This document shows positions 1 through 9,674 of a stretch of 64,000 nt of DNA, piece by piece (positions within the stretch are counted from its first letter, which is position 1; each line of letters opens with the position of its first letter). The notes under the pieces were generated by a model that was not told where the DNA came from, did not search any database, and was given only the letters and a program-made list of their open reading frames with translations. Origin of the DNA: Vibrio aestivus (GTDB taxonomy: Bacteria > Pseudomonadota > Gammaproteobacteria > Enterobacterales > Vibrionaceae); assembly GCA_003263845.1 (NCBI GenBank), contig JYJN01000200.1, positions 59,380 through 123,379 of the forward strand, read 5' to 3'. A program made the position numbers and the translations under genes.

Positions 1-475
1 TTGCTTGGTCAACAGGAATGACAATGTAGGCTTCTACAATCTCATAGGTGCTAGGGCGAGCTTTGATGTTGGCATTGCAAATAGCGCCGTGAAGATGCTC
101 AGCGCCTTCAGGGCCAGCTAACCTTTCTACGTCTTCATGCCAGCGCTTCTCTTGCGTAAACACCCAAACAACATTGGCTTCTTCACGGTTTTTTGCGTAG
201 GAAATAGGGTGCTTGGTAGTGTCGGATAAATGCTCAAGATGCATTTTTGACAGTTCGGTATGTAGTTCCTCGTCTGGCACGTAGTGCTCAAACCAAACCT
301 TTATTGGCTGGCGCCACTTTAACAGTGGTTGGTAGTTATCTTGGTATTCGTTTTTTAGCGCAACTTCAATGAATGAGTCGAACACAAAGTCTGGATCCAA
401 CCAAGTTTGCTGGCTAGGGCGAGAGAGTGCAGCCGATGTGAACAGGCAAATCGCAATCAAGGTGAGCACTCTCAT
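1..475 (-). CDS. DUF2927-family secreted protein, C-terminal part cut by window edge
   Basis: The reading frame opens at the ATG at 473-475 and runs off the left edge, giving 158 visible codons. The first 18 or so residues (MRVLTLIAICLFTSAALS) form a signal peptide, so the product is probably exported. The mature part starts with WLDPDFVFDSFIEVALKNEY and a KWRQPIKVWFEH segment, which resemble Vibrio DUF2927 proteins as I remember them. No catalytic function is known to me for that family. It lies just downstream of sapF on the same strand (16 bp from the sapF stop). Family assignment is by recognition only. Confidence 0.75.
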   Translation of the reverse strand, partial: MRVLTLIAICLFTSAALSRPSQQTWLDPDFVFDSFIEVALKNEYQDNYQPLLKWRQPIKVWFEHYVPDEELHTELSKMHLEHLSDTTKHPISYAKNREEANVVWVFTQEKRWHEDVERLAGPEGAEHLHGAICNANIKARPSTYEIVEAYIVIPVDQA

Positions 476-491
476 TAGAAAATCCTATACC

Positions 492-1277
492 TTATCGGTG
501 ACTTGGTGCTTTGTTGAAATGACTTTCAACCATACGCTGAGTGATCGGGTGTTCTGGGCTGCTCAATACTTTTTGAGTATCTCCCGTTTCAACCACTTCG
601 CCTTCATGCATCACCATTACTTTGTCGGTAATGTGCTTAACAATGCCAAGGTGTTGCGATACGTAGATAAAGGACACCCCCATCTCTTCTTGTAATTCCA
701 AAAAGAGATTGATGATCTGCGAGCGCATCGCCATATCCAGACCGTTAAGCGCCTCATCAGCGACTATGATGGAAGGCTGAAGAATAAGCGCTCTAGCCAA
801 GCAGACACGCTGCTTCTGACCCGTTGCGAGCATCTGAGGATAGAAGTATGCGTGCTCTGGCAGCAAACCGACTCGAAGCAGAGTGCTTTTCACTCGTTGC
901 ATACGCGCTTCTGGTGGCATGCTCGTATTTCTTTTAAGTGGCCCTTCCAAAATATGCCCAATCTGAATGCGCGGATTCAGAGAGGTATTTGGATCTTGGA
1001 AAATCATGCGGATCAATTTACAGCGCGTTGAGTAGTCTTTGTGTTCTAAACGCTCACCGTTAACGCGTATTTCGCCAGAAGTAGGTTCCACCATACCCGC
1101 AAGCATGCGAGCAAGCGTCGACTTTCCGGAACCATTTTGGCCAATAAAACCGATGGTTTGCCCGGCTTCCAACGAGAAGCTAACCGGTTTAACGGCTTGC
1201 TTAATCTTCTTGCGAAACAGGCCAGAGCGATTCACGAAATCTTTAGACAAGTCGTTCACTTCAAGTAAAACACTCAT
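492..1277 (-). CDS. sapF: SapF, peptide ABC transporter ATP-binding subunit
   Basis: A 261-residue ABC ATPase of the oligopeptide/dipeptide class, and the last gene of sapABCDF. Walker A is GQNGSGKS near residues 46-53 and Walker B ends in VADEAL. The signature is the degenerate LATGQ instead of LSGGQ, as also seen in enterobacterial SapF (LAPGQ by recall). SapD and SapF should power the SapBC permease at the inner membrane, importing peptides delivered by SapA; in enterics the system is linked to antimicrobial-peptide resistance and potassium uptake. Its ATG overlaps the sapD stop by 4 bp, so translation is probably coupled. Confidence 0.9.
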   Translation of the reverse strand: MSVLLEVNDLSKDFVNRSGLFRKKIKQAVKPVSFSLEAGQTIGFIGQNGSGKSTLARMLAGMVEPTSGEIRVNGERLEHKDYSTRCKLIRMIFQDPNTSLNPRIQIGHILEGPLKRNTSMPPEARMQRVKSTLLRVGLLPEHAYFYPQMLATGQKQRVCLARALILQPSIIVADEALNGLDMAMRSQIINLFLELQEEMGVSFIYVSQHLGIVKHITDKVMVMHEGEVVETGDTQKVLSSPEHPITQRMVESHFNKAPSHR

Positions 1278-2269
1278 GCTTTTTTCTCCATGTTCAACGG
1301 GAAGTGACAGGCAAACTTATGGTTTTTAATGCGTTTGGTAAACGGTATTTCGACACATTGACGTTGAGCATATGGGCACCTTGGGCCAAGGCGACAACCA
1401 ATAGGCAGGTGTTGAAGCGGAGGGATGGAGCCCGGCAGAGATTGCAGCTTCTCTTTGTGAGGGATCCAATCAGCAAAATCTGGCATCGCTTTAAGCAGAG
1501 CCACAGTATAGGGGTGCTTAGGCGCATTAAGGATTTTCTTGGTATCCGCTGATTCAACGGACTGACCACAATACATGACAGTGATACGAGTCGCCCATTG
1601 AGTAATGGTTGTTAAATCGTGGCCAATCAACATGATGGTGGTGTTGTTGACCTGATTCATACGGCTCAGCAGACGCAGGATTTGGGACTGAGTGATCGGG
1701 TCTAAGTCATTGGTTGGTTCGTCGGCAATCAACAGCTTTGGTTTTGCGGCAATGGCCATCGCAATCATGACTTTTTGACACTCACCATCGGTAAGCTCAT
1801 AAGGGTAGCTGCCCATTAAGCGAGTATGGTCTTTAATCCCGACTTTATGAAGTAGCGCAATAGCTTGCTTCTTACGCCACTTAAATCGCTCCCACCATTT
1901 GCCTTCGAACGATGTCGATGGAATCGACTCGATCAGCTGCCTACCCACTTCTTCCGAAGGGTCCAAACAGGTAGAAGGCTCCTGGAAGATCATCGCGATG
2001 TCACGGGCAATGACGCGTCTACGCTCTCTTGGCGTTAGTTGAAGCAAGTCGATATTACCCAAGCGCATGCGGTCCGCAGAGACCTTCCAGTTGTCTTTAC
2101 AGACACCAACGATCGCTTTGGCGACTAAGCTTTTACCCGAGCCGGATTCACCCACTAAACCGCGGATCTCGCCTTCGTTCATGGTCAGGCTCATGCGATC
2201 GACCGCTTTAACCAAGCCTTGCGGAGTTTCGATCTCGATAGTGAGGTGGCGAATATCAAGTAACGGCAT
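1274..2269 (-). CDS. sapD: SapD, peptide ABC transporter ATP-binding subunit
   Basis: A 331-residue ATPase with Walker A GESGSGKS near residues 40-47, a divergent signature LTDGECQK and Walker B LLIADEPTNDLD. The C-terminal ~60 residues carry the oligopeptide-transporter extension with the Cys-containing GCRLGPRCPYAQRQC segment typical of Opp/Dpp/Sap ATPases. It is the fourth gene of the sap operon; its start overlaps the sapC stop (TAATG) and its end overlaps sapF. Together with SapF it forms the nucleotide-binding dimer. The degenerate signature is a family trait and not damage. Confidence 0.92.
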   Translation of the reverse strand: MPLLDIRHLTIEIETPQGLVKAVDRMSLTMNEGEIRGLVGESGSGKSLVAKAIVGVCKDNWKVSADRMRLGNIDLLQLTPRERRRVIARDIAMIFQEPSTCLDPSEEVGRQLIESIPSTSFEGKWWERFKWRKKQAIALLHKVGIKDHTRLMGSYPYELTDGECQKVMIAMAIAAKPKLLIADEPTNDLDPITQSQILRLLSRMNQVNNTTIMLIGHDLTTITQWATRITVMYCGQSVESADTKKILNAPKHPYTVALLKAMPDFADWIPHKEKLQSLPGSIPPLQHLPIGCRLGPRCPYAQRQCVEIPFTKRIKNHKFACHFPLNMEKKA

Positions 2270-3156
2270 TATTCGGTACCTGCGTTTAGTGCTTGGCGAA
2301 CACCTTCGCCCACTAGGTTGACATTAATTACAGTAAACATGATGGCTAAACCTGGCAGGGTCACTGTCCAAGGTGCGAGGTAGATTAGCTCCACCGAGTC
2401 GCCAATGATGGCACCCCATTCTGTACTTGGCGCTTGTGCGCCTAAGCCTAAGAAGCCCAGCGCGGTGATATCTAAGATAGCGATCGACAGCGCCAGCGTT
2501 ACCTCTGAAGCAATTACCACCAGAATGTTGGGCAAGATTGAGTTCCAAAGCAGATAGAAATCATTCGCGCCATCTAAGCGAGCCGCCATGATGTAATCTT
2601 TCTCTACTTCGGTATGCACCGCTAGATAAACCGATCGCACGAAGCGTGGGATCAGTGCCAAGCAGATGGCCAACAGAATGTTAAACTCACCGAACCCTAG
2701 GAAGGCGACAAAGATGATGGCCAACAGTAGGGAAGGGATCGACATGACCGTATCGAGAAGGTGGTTCAATGTACTCGACAGTAAGCCTTTGGTCATGCCT
2801 GCGAGGATACCGATTAAGCAACCGACAACGGTTGCAATTGCGGTAATGATGATCGCCGCACCGAAGGTAAGCTGTGAGCCTACGATGAGTCGAGAAAGAA
2901 TGTCTCTTCCTAAATCATCAGTGCCAAGGAAATATTCGACTGTGCCCACAGGGCTCCATGAAGGAGGTACGAGAAGCTCACCTGATTGCGCCTGAGGATC
3001 GTGAGGTGCGAGCCAAGGCGAGGCGATGGTTATCAGCAATAGAATTGCTAAACACCACAGGCCAAACATTGCGAGGTTGTTTGAGCGATAGCTACGCCAA
3101 AAGCGCTCAAACTGAGTAGGAATTCGCTCTTCCTGATAGACGTTATTGGTTAGCAT
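2269..3156 (-). CDS. sapC: SapC, peptide ABC transporter permease
   Basis: A DppC-type permease of 295 residues from the ATG at 3154-3156; this start gives the family length (about 296) better than an in-frame codon 18 bp upstream. An N-terminal membrane segment (about residues 29-49) is followed by LGTDDLGRDILSRLIVGSQ, the conserved DppC/SapC periplasmic stretch. The inner-membrane EAA loop (AARLDGANDFYLLWNSILPN) contacts the ATPases. It pairs with SapB to form the channel. The start overlaps the end of sapB by 14 bp. Confidence 0.92.
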   Translation of the reverse strand: MLTNNVYQEERIPTQFERFWRSYRSNNLAMFGLWCLAILLLITIASPWLAPHDPQAQSGELLVPPSWSPVGTVEYFLGTDDLGRDILSRLIVGSQLTFGAAIIITAIATVVGCLIGILAGMTKGLLSSTLNHLLDTVMSIPSLLLAIIFVAFLGFGEFNILLAICLALIPRFVRSVYLAVHTEVEKDYIMAARLDGANDFYLLWNSILPNILVVIASEVTLALSIAILDITALGFLGLGAQAPSTEWGAIIGDSVELIYLAPWTVTLPGLAIMFTVINVNLVGEGVRQALNAGTE

Positions 3157-4104
3157 ACCATTCCTTCCTAACAAGCGGGTTTACTATAGCGCCCAATAGA
3201 TCTGAGAGGATATTGGCGATGAGAACCAGTGTCGCGACGACGAGAACACCGGCTTGAATAGCAACGTAATCTTGGTTTGAGAGAGCATCAAGTAGCCAAC
3301 GACCAATGCCTGGCCAGTTGAAGATTGATTCGGTAATGATCGCAAGGGTCAGCATGCTTGAAAGCTGAACCCCAAACTTCGGCACCATAGGAGGAATGGC
3401 ATTCCGAAGCACGTGTTGAGTAACAATCTCTGTTTGGGTTAAACCCTTAATTCGAGCTGCACGAATGTAGTTTTGAGTCATTACCTCGGCTACCGAAGTA
3501 CGCATTAAACGAATAACCTGAGTGGTTGGAGCAAGGGCTAATACCAAACAAGGTAAAATTATATGCTCTATTACGCTTTGCAGCGCATGAGCCTTGTATT
3601 GACCTTTAGCGAAGAAAGCGTCGATGAGGCAAAGCCAGTGACATGATCGATCTGATAAAGAAGATCGTAGCGTCCCGCGACAGGGAAAATCCCGAACTCT
3701 AAAGAGAAAAACATGATAGCCAGCAAAGCGACCCAAAAGATAGGGGCGGAGTAACCGGACATTGAGGTGAACGAAATAGTGGTATCTAACCATTTACCCT
3801 GTTTCATGCCCGCGATGGTGCCAAGTGGAATACCAATCAGTAGTGACAGAACAAATGCGACTAAAACCAGCTCCAAGGTCGCAGGGAATACAATCACCAA
3901 CTCTTCTATGATAGGCGTACCATTTTTGTTTAATCCAAAGTTAAACTGTAAGAGCTCTTTTAAATAGATCTGCCAGCCTTGCCAGAAATCCATAACAGCC
4001 CAACTTGAATTTTCATCAAGTCGTAAGATGCTAAATCCAACAATCGTTAAGATCAGTAACGTGATTATGAATAGATTAAAGCGACGAACGGAATACCACA
4101 GCAT
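3143..4104 (-). CDS. sapB: SapB, peptide ABC transporter permease (one frameshift in this sequence)
   Basis: A DppB-type permease split into two frames that join near 3627-3630. The N-terminal frame reads to HVTGFA, and the other frame continues with LIDAFFAKGQYKAHALQ. Restoring one C in the GCCTC (coding strand) gives an uninterrupted 320-residue protein, close to the 321 of E. coli SapB. The EAA loop AARIKGLTQTEIVTQHVLRN is intact. The start codon overlaps the sapA stop (TAATG). I infer a homopolymer sequencing error, because every other sap gene and all operon junctions are in order. Confidence 0.88.
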
Positions 4105-5723
4105 TATTTGATCCTTTCAACTTTATTAAACGGCTGAGCATTGAAAGGGCTCTCTTGGAAACCCGTTAACGACTTATTGTGCGCTTGGAACTGCATCCCA
4201 TGTGAAAGCGGGATAACAGGGAACTCCTCGTTGAGGATATTTTGTGCCTGATTGTACAGGTTGATTCGATAACGCGGTTTATCGACTTCTAAGGCGAGGT
4301 CGAGCAAGAAGTCAAAATCACTGTTACACCAACTTGAGACATTGAGACCTGCTCGATTCGAATCACAAGACAGTAAAGGCCTTAGAAAGTTATCAGGGTC
4401 TCCGGTATTGGCAATCCAACCGGTTAGAATTAAGTCAACCTTGGTGTTGTTGGCAATATCAGAGCGCGAGAACCTGTCTTCGGTAAGTAGGTTTAAAGTA
4501 ATACCGATATCTGCAAGGTTAGATTGAATCAGTTCAGCAGTTTTTTCTTGGGCTCGGGTTATAAGCCCGTGGTTCTAATGGCACTGACATCGTGAGCTCT
4601 AGACCTTGCTCATACCCTGCTTCTCGCAATAGAGCTAACGCATACGTGCGGTCGTAGCGGACTTGAATCGCATCTTTTTGATAAGCCCATGAGTTAGGCG
4701 GAAGTACAGAGTAGGCTTGGGTGCCTGTCCCGTAGTAAACGGAATCAAGTATATTTTGACGGTTGATAGCGAAGTTAAGCGCTTTACGAACATTACGATC
4801 ATTTAGTGCGGGGTGAGAGGTGTTCACCGCAATAAACGACACGTTCATGGCAGGTTTAGCCGTCAGTTCAATGAAATCCTGTTCTCTAATAGTTGGAATT
4901 TGACTCGAAAGTGGGGAGCTCAGAACATCGCATTCATTACGAAGTAGTTTTGCCAGCGTACCAGTCCCGCGATGAGAGATATCAAACAGCACTTGTTTCA
5001 TCTTCGCAGGGCCTTGCCAATAGTCGTTATGGCGAGTCAGGCGAATGAAATCGTTGACTTGATACTCATTTAAGGCGAATGGCCCCGAACCAACAGGATA
5101 AGAATCAATCCTATCTTTTGAGTCGTTCTGCTCAAGATGGTTTGCATACTCTTGAGAGTGAATGACGGCGTAGCTGGTGGCGATGTTGGATAAAAAAGTA
5201 TTGTCTGGCCTGCTTAACGTGAATTTTACTTGGTGCGGATTAATCGCTTGAACGTCAATCAACAAGTTTTGGAAATCGAGGCCCGCAAACCAAGGGTACA
5301 ATCCGCCTCCAACGTAATGGAACGGATGCGTCGAATCGATCATGCGGCGGAAACTGAACACCACATCATCGGCGTTCAAGTTTCGCGACGGTGTGAACCA
5401 TCGGGTCGTTTGAAATGGGACGTCAGGATTTAGATCGAAGGTGTACTCAGTGCCTTCTTTGTTCACTGTCCATTTTGTCGCGATGTGAGGCGTCGGCTTG
5501 AATGTGTCGCTATCGAGCTTGAGGAGCGTATCGAAAATTTGTGGGCTAAGCGTCTCTGCGGTGATACCGCTGTCAACGAGTTGGGGATTAAAGCTAGTCG
5601 GCCCCCCTGACCACAATATACAAACCCAGTTTGACGAATCTTGTTGTGATCAAGATTATCGCCACAGCCGGTGATTAGGCTGAAGGTCGCTACGCTGAGA
5701 AAAAATTGTATAAATGCTTTCAT
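4104..5723 (-). CDS. sapA: SapA, periplasmic peptide-binding protein (two frameshifts in this sequence)
   Basis: An Opp/Dpp-type solute-binding protein, the substrate receptor of the Sap importer. Three reading frames join near 5603-5608 (a G6 run that should be G7) and near 4545-4550 (coding A6 that should be A5). Corrected, it is 539 residues, close to other SapA proteins. From the ATG at 5721-5723 the N-terminus is MKAFIQFFLSVATFSLITGC, with a plausible lipobox (LITG-C), so the protein may be a lipoprotein. A conserved stretch VGSGPFALNEYQ is visible. It is first of five genes, sapABCDF, and lies 164 bp downstream of pspF, the same gene order as in E. coli. Confidence 0.88.
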
Positions 5724-5887
5724 AGAAAGAGCTGTTTTTGCAGATAACGAGGACATTTGAACAGTTTATGCCTCAAGATCTCAATAATTTATCACTTATT
5801 GAGTTAAGTAACCAAAAGAAAACCGAGCTTATTAGAGTTTGTTGAACGTTTGTGTTCACGTTTTGCTCAAGCTTCATAAAAAAGCAG

Positions 5888-6911
5888 CTATTCACTTTGC
5901 GGCGATAGGTTGTATTTACGCACCATTCCCCGCAGTTGGTGGTAGCTCAGTCCGAGCAACTCCGCAGCTTTTCGTTGGTTAAATTTGGCTTCATCAAGAA
6001 CGCGGGTTAACAACGCAATATCTTGCTGCTCTTGCCAATGTTTATAATCCAAAGGTAGTTCAAGAGCGCCAATATTGGTATCTGAAGAAGATATTTCACT
6101 GGTTGAGGTGCCGCTAGTTTCCTCTTCACTAGCGTCTTGTTGCCAAGCTGCTTGGAATGGGTCGAAAACAATATTGTCAATCGGCTCTTGTTGGTCGATA
6201 TGTTGATAGACTGCGCGCTCTACAACATTCTTTAATTCACGGACGTTACCCGGCCACAGATAATCTTCAAGCTGTTTGCTAGCGTTAGTCGAAAACCCAA
6301 TGAAGTAACTCAGTTCCAGTTCACGACACATTTTAATTGCGTAGTACTCGGCGAGCAGTGGGATGTCTTCTTTGCGCTCTCTAAGCGGAGGAAGGTGAAT
6401 TACGTCGAAGGCTAATCGGTCCAGTAGATCTGCCCTGAAACTTCCTTCTGATGCCATTTGAGGTAAGTCAGCGTTGGTTGCGCAGATTAATCGTACGTTG
6501 GCATTGAGCAGTTTGTGTCCTCCAACGCGTTCGTATTGGCCGTATTCAATGACTCGCAGCAACTTCTCTTGAACTAATAGCGGTGCGGTTGCCAGTTCAT
6601 CAAGAAATAGTGTTCCGTTTTCGGCTCGTTCAAAAACGTCCTTGGTGACGGCCTTTAGAGCCCGTAAATGAGCCAGACTCATGACCGAACAGTTCAGAAT
6701 CAATCAACCCCTCACTGAGCGTTGAACAGTTCAGGGTAACCAAAGGCTGGTCCCACCGCTTCGAAAGATAGTGCAGGCGTTGAGCGATCAACTCTTTACC
6801 GGTACCTCGCTCTCCAATAATTAGAATCGGGCGCTCAATGGCAGCAAGTTTTGATACTTTATCTAGCACAGCTAAAAAGCTGGCGGACTCTCCAATTAAG
6901 TTTTGCTGCAT
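5888..6911 (-). CDS. pspF: PspF, sigma-54 enhancer-binding activator (one frameshift in this sequence)
   Basis: An AAA+ activator without an N-terminal receiver domain, as expected for PspF, which is held inactive by PspA. Walker A is GERGTGKE near residues 33-40, and the C-terminal Fis-type helix-turn-helix (QRKAAELLGLSYHQLRGMVRKY) is intact. Two frames join at 6632-6636, where the A5 (coding T5) should be A4; the corrected protein is 340 residues. The sigma-54 contact loop reads GSFTGS rather than the usual GAFTGA. It is transcribed divergently from pspABC, and sapABCDF follows on the same strand. Confidence 0.9.
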
Positions 6912-7024
6912 TGTTAGCTCTCCGAGGTGGTGAAATTTACCAATATTAGGCTTAATTAATCACATGTCTAATTGTTATGCAAAGAGAAAATAGCTAAATG
7001 ATTGATATTTATATGGTATTTTTT

Positions 7025-7040
7025 TGGCACGGCTCTTGTA
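7025..7040 (+). promoter_or_regulatory. Predicted sigma-54 promoter of pspABC
   Basis: TGGCAC, five bases (GGCTC), then TTGTA fits the sigma-54 consensus (TGGCAC-N5-TTGC) with the -24 GG and -12 TG correctly spaced. It lies 151 bp upstream of pspA and 114 bp from the start of pspF, where PspF and IHF would act. The AT-rich stretch at 6990-7023 is a likely IHF/upstream activating region, but I cannot define the PspF sites exactly. Confidence 0.75.
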
Positions 7041-7190
7041 ATAATAAAACCAGTAATTCAGTAAAAGTAAGATTTTACACATCGAAACTTAAGCATCGAA
7101 ACTGAAGCTAGGTTAAATCAACGATTAGTCGATTCTGAAATCGTCAAATACAGGCTTCACAATGATAAAGCACTTATTAAGGAGAACATC

Positions 7191-7862
7191 ATGGGTATTT
7201 TTTCTCGTTTTGCAGACATCGTAAATTCAAACATTAGTTCACTGCTTGATAAGGCTGAAGATCCAGAAAAAATGATTCGCCTCATCATTCAAGAGATGGA
7301 AGATACGTTAGTAGAAGTTCGTACTAACTCGGCTAAAGCCATCGCGGATAAGAAAGAATTGGCACGTAAAGTTGACGCTGTTGAGTCACAGGTAGCCGAT
7401 TGGCAAACTAAGGCGTCACTGGCATTAACAAAGAATCGTGAAGACTTAGCTCGCGCAGCATTGATTGAAAAGCAAAAGTTGCAAGAGACTCTAAAAGGCC
7501 TTCATACAGAGCAGACTCTAGTAGAAGAAACGATCGAGAAACTGACAGGCGAAATTGGTAAGTTGGAAACCAAGATCACTGAAACGCGCGCTAAACAGCA
7601 AGCAATCGCTATTCGTACTCAAACCGCGACCAGTCGTCGTGATGTGCAAAAACATCTACATACCGCACGTACTAATGAAGCAATGGCGAAGTTTGACCAG
7701 TACTCACGTAAGATTGATGAGTTAGAGGCTGAAGCCGATTTGTTTGCTCAAACCGGTCAAGGTAAGTCATTAGACCAAGAATTTGCAGAGCTTCAAGCGC
7801 AAGATGAAATCGAGCAAGAGTTAGAAAAACTGAAGCAGCAAGTTGAAAGCGAAAAGAAATAA
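7191..7862 (+). CDS. pspA: PspA, phage-shock/envelope-stress effector
   Basis: A 223-residue PspA/IM30 protein, almost entirely helical and charged, with the typical N-terminus MGIFSRFADIVNSNISSLLDKAEDPEKMIRL that contains the membrane-binding amphipathic helix. The rest is a long coiled coil of heptad-like E/K/Q repeats. It binds the inner membrane to counter proton leakage and, in the soluble state, inhibits PspF. AAGGAG about 6 bases upstream of the ATG supports the start. First gene of pspABC, behind the sigma-54 promoter. Confidence 0.96.
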   Translation: MGIFSRFADIVNSNISSLLDKAEDPEKMIRLIIQEMEDTLVEVRTNSAKAIADKKELARKVDAVESQVADWQTKASLALTKNREDLARAALIEKQKLQETLKGLHTEQTLVEETIEKLTGEIGKLETKITETRAKQQAIAIRTQTATSRRDVQKHLHTARTNEAMAKFDQYSRKIDELEAEADLFAQTGQGKSLDQEFAELQAQDEIEQELEKLKQQVESEKK

Positions 7863-7875
7863 CTAGGAGTCCACT

Positions 7876-8110
7876 ATGTCGTCATTTTTCATTGCAGGTC
7901 CGCTGATCGTCTTTTTTGATTTTTGTCGCACCTCTGTGGTTATTTCTTCACTATCGCAGTAAGCGTAAAACCTCAAATGGCTTGTCCGCAGACGATTATC
8001 AACGACTAGAGCAGCTATCTAAAACCGCAGAGTCTATGCAATCTCGAGTGGAAACGCTTGAAAAGATCCTAGACTCTGAATCACCGAACTGGAGAAGGCG
8101 TTATGAGTAA
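7876..8110 (+). CDS. pspB: PspB, membrane sensor of the psp response (one frameshift in this sequence)
   Basis: A small membrane protein starting at ATG 7876 after TAGGAG. The first frame reads MSSFFIAGPLIVFF and then leaves the family sequence; removing one T from T6 at 7912-7917 gives LIVFLIFVAPLWLFLHYRSKRK and a 77-residue protein, normal for PspB. It has one N-terminal membrane segment (about residues 4-25) and a C-terminal leucine-zipper-like helix (YQRLEQLSKTAESMQSRVET). PspB and PspC normally relay membrane stress to PspA-PspF. It overlaps pspC by 8 bp. Confidence 0.88.
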
Positions 8111-8489
8111 AGAGCTTTATCGCGATCCGGTGAACGGCAAAATTTCCGGTGTTTGCGCCGGTATTGCCAACTACTTTGGGGCTGAGGTTTGGCTGATTCG
8201 TATTCTGGTGATATCTGCTGCGCTGTTAGGAGGAAGTTTTTTGGTTCTTCTTGCCTATGTAGCGATGTCACTGATGCTAGAGAAGCAGCCAGCTAACTAC
8301 GAGCAGTCCTTGAAGACTCGTCAAGATCACAAGTTAAAGAGCAAACCTTGGCAGCAAGGACAGTCGCCAGAGCTTTTGTTAAATACTTTGGAGAAAGACT
8401 TCGATGTTATCGAAAGTAAAGTAAGAAACATGGAAGCTTATGTTACGTCAGATGCATTTAAAGTTGACCGAGAGTTTAGTAAGCTCTGA
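8103..8489 (+). CDS. pspC: PspC, membrane sensor of the psp response
   Basis: A 128-residue protein with an N-terminal PspC domain (LYRDPVNGKISGVCAGIANYFG) followed by a hydrophobic segment (about residues 31-56) and a soluble C-terminal helix. With PspB it forms the inner-membrane sensor that draws PspA away from PspF. The start overlaps the end of pspB, so coupling is likely. No pspD or pspE follows; the next gene belongs to an efflux operon after 146 bp. Confidence 0.93.
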   Translation: MSKELYRDPVNGKISGVCAGIANYFGAEVWLIRILVISAALLGGSFLVLLAYVAMSLMLEKQPANYEQSLKTRQDHKLKSKPWQQGQSPELLLNTLEKDFDVIESKVRNMEAYVTSDAFKVDREFSKL

Positions 8490-8507
8490 CAGGTATGTAC
8501 CCTCAAA

Positions 8508-8531
8508 TAGCTCGGTTTCATCGCCGAGCTA
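8508..8531 (+). terminator. Hairpin after pspC, weak terminator candidate
   Basis: TAGCTCGG and CCGAGCTA form a perfect 8-bp stem with an 8-base loop 19 bp after the pspC stop. There is no real T tract behind it, so termination would be weak or Rho-assisted. Confidence 0.4.
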
Positions 8532-8635
8532 ATTTCCCAAAAAGATCTAGTTATTTTCATATTTTTTACAGACTTAGCTCTGGTCTTAACGTTATCATTC
8601 ATCTATCTTTTATATTAATGCCCATACATGGATGA

Positions 8636-9673
8636 ATGAGAATGCACAAAGTCATACTCCTTACCGCTATTGCGACCACGTTCTTTGGTTGTGGTGGTGA
8701 ACTCCCTCCAGTTCCTGAGCCAGAATCTAGACCTGCCAAATTGTTCACCGTGACTGTTGGTGGCAACACGTTTGAACGTCATTTTCCAGCAACGTCGGAA
8801 GCGGGCGATCGAGCTGTCTTAGCATTCCGAGTTCCTGGACAGTTGCAAACTATTGACGTCACTGCCGGTCAGCCAGTCAAAAAAGGCGATGTGCTTGCCA
8901 CATTGAATCCCGATGAGTATGAGTTGCTGGCCAAGCAAGCCTTTGCGAACTTCAAGTTAGCGGACGTCCAATACCAGCGTTATAAAAAGCTGCGTGAAGA
9001 CAAAGTCGTCTCTGAGCAAGACTTCGACCAAGCGCAAGCAAATCATAACTCGGAGAAAGCGCTACTAGAGCAAGCTCGAGCGAACCTTCGCTACACCAAG
9101 CTGGTTGCTCCTTATGATGGAACTATCTCCTTGTTGCCTGCCGAGAATCATGAGTTTGTTGCCGCCAAATCTGGCGTGATGAATATTCAAACGAACCAGT
9201 TGATGAAAGTGGTGTTCCTGTTACCTGATCACTTATTGAACCGCTTTGCCGAACGACTAAACCCAACGGTTGTGATGCGTTTCGATTCATTCCCAGATAA
9301 CAGTTATCCATTGACATTCCAAGAAATCGACACGGAAGCGGATCCGAAAACGGGCTCTTACAAGGTAACTATGGTTATGGAGAGACCAAGTGATATTGGC
9401 ATTCTCCCTGGTATGGCCGGAACGGTTCATGCGTCAGTTGAGTCTGGTGATAGTACACGCGTACCTAGCTCAGCCATTTTTGAAGAGCAAGGCAAAACCT
9501 ATGTATGGCGAGTTGACGATGCAGGGCTTGTCACTAAGGCCGCTGTAAAGCTAAACGACAAACGTCAGGTACTTAATGGCTTGAATGATGGTGACCGCGT
9601 TGTGACATCCGGTGTAACAGGTATTGAAGAGGGCATAAAAGTCCGAGAATGGGTGAAGGAGCGAGGTCTGTAA
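8636..9673 (+). CDS. vexI: RND efflux periplasmic adaptor (VexI-like)
   Basis: A 345-residue HlyD/AcrA-type membrane fusion protein. The N-terminus has a signal peptide ending in a lipobox (TTFFG-C), so it is probably a lipoprotein. The lipoyl half-motifs flank a coiled-coil hairpin: GQPVKKGDVLATLNPDEYE before it and ANLRYTKLVAPYDGTI after it. It is the first of two adaptors in front of one RND pump, an order that matches V. cholerae vexIJK from memory. The adaptor bridges the inner-membrane pump and an outer-membrane channel; no channel gene is present here. An alternative start is ATG 8642. Confidence 0.85.
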   Translation: MRMHKVILLTAIATTFFGCGGELPPVPEPESRPAKLFTVTVGGNTFERHFPATSEAGDRAVLAFRVPGQLQTIDVTAGQPVKKGDVLATLNPDEYELLAKQAFANFKLADVQYQRYKKLREDKVVSEQDFDQAQANHNSEKALLEQARANLRYTKLVAPYDGTISLLPAENHEFVAAKSGVMNIQTNQLMKVVFLLPDHLLNRFAERLNPTVVMRFDSFPDNSYPLTFQEIDTEADPKTGSYKVTMVMERPSDIGILPGMAGTVHASVESGDSTRVPSSAIFEEQGKTYVWRVDDAGLVTKAAVKLNDKRQVLNGLNDGDRVVTSGVTGIEEGIKVREWVKERGL

Positions 9674-9674
9674 T

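Noticed and set aside
5768..5845. Short plus-strand ORF of 25 codons (MPQDLNNLSLIELS...) between sapA and pspF
   Set aside because: Too short, no ribosome binding site, and no recognisable family; may be a chance frame or a relic.
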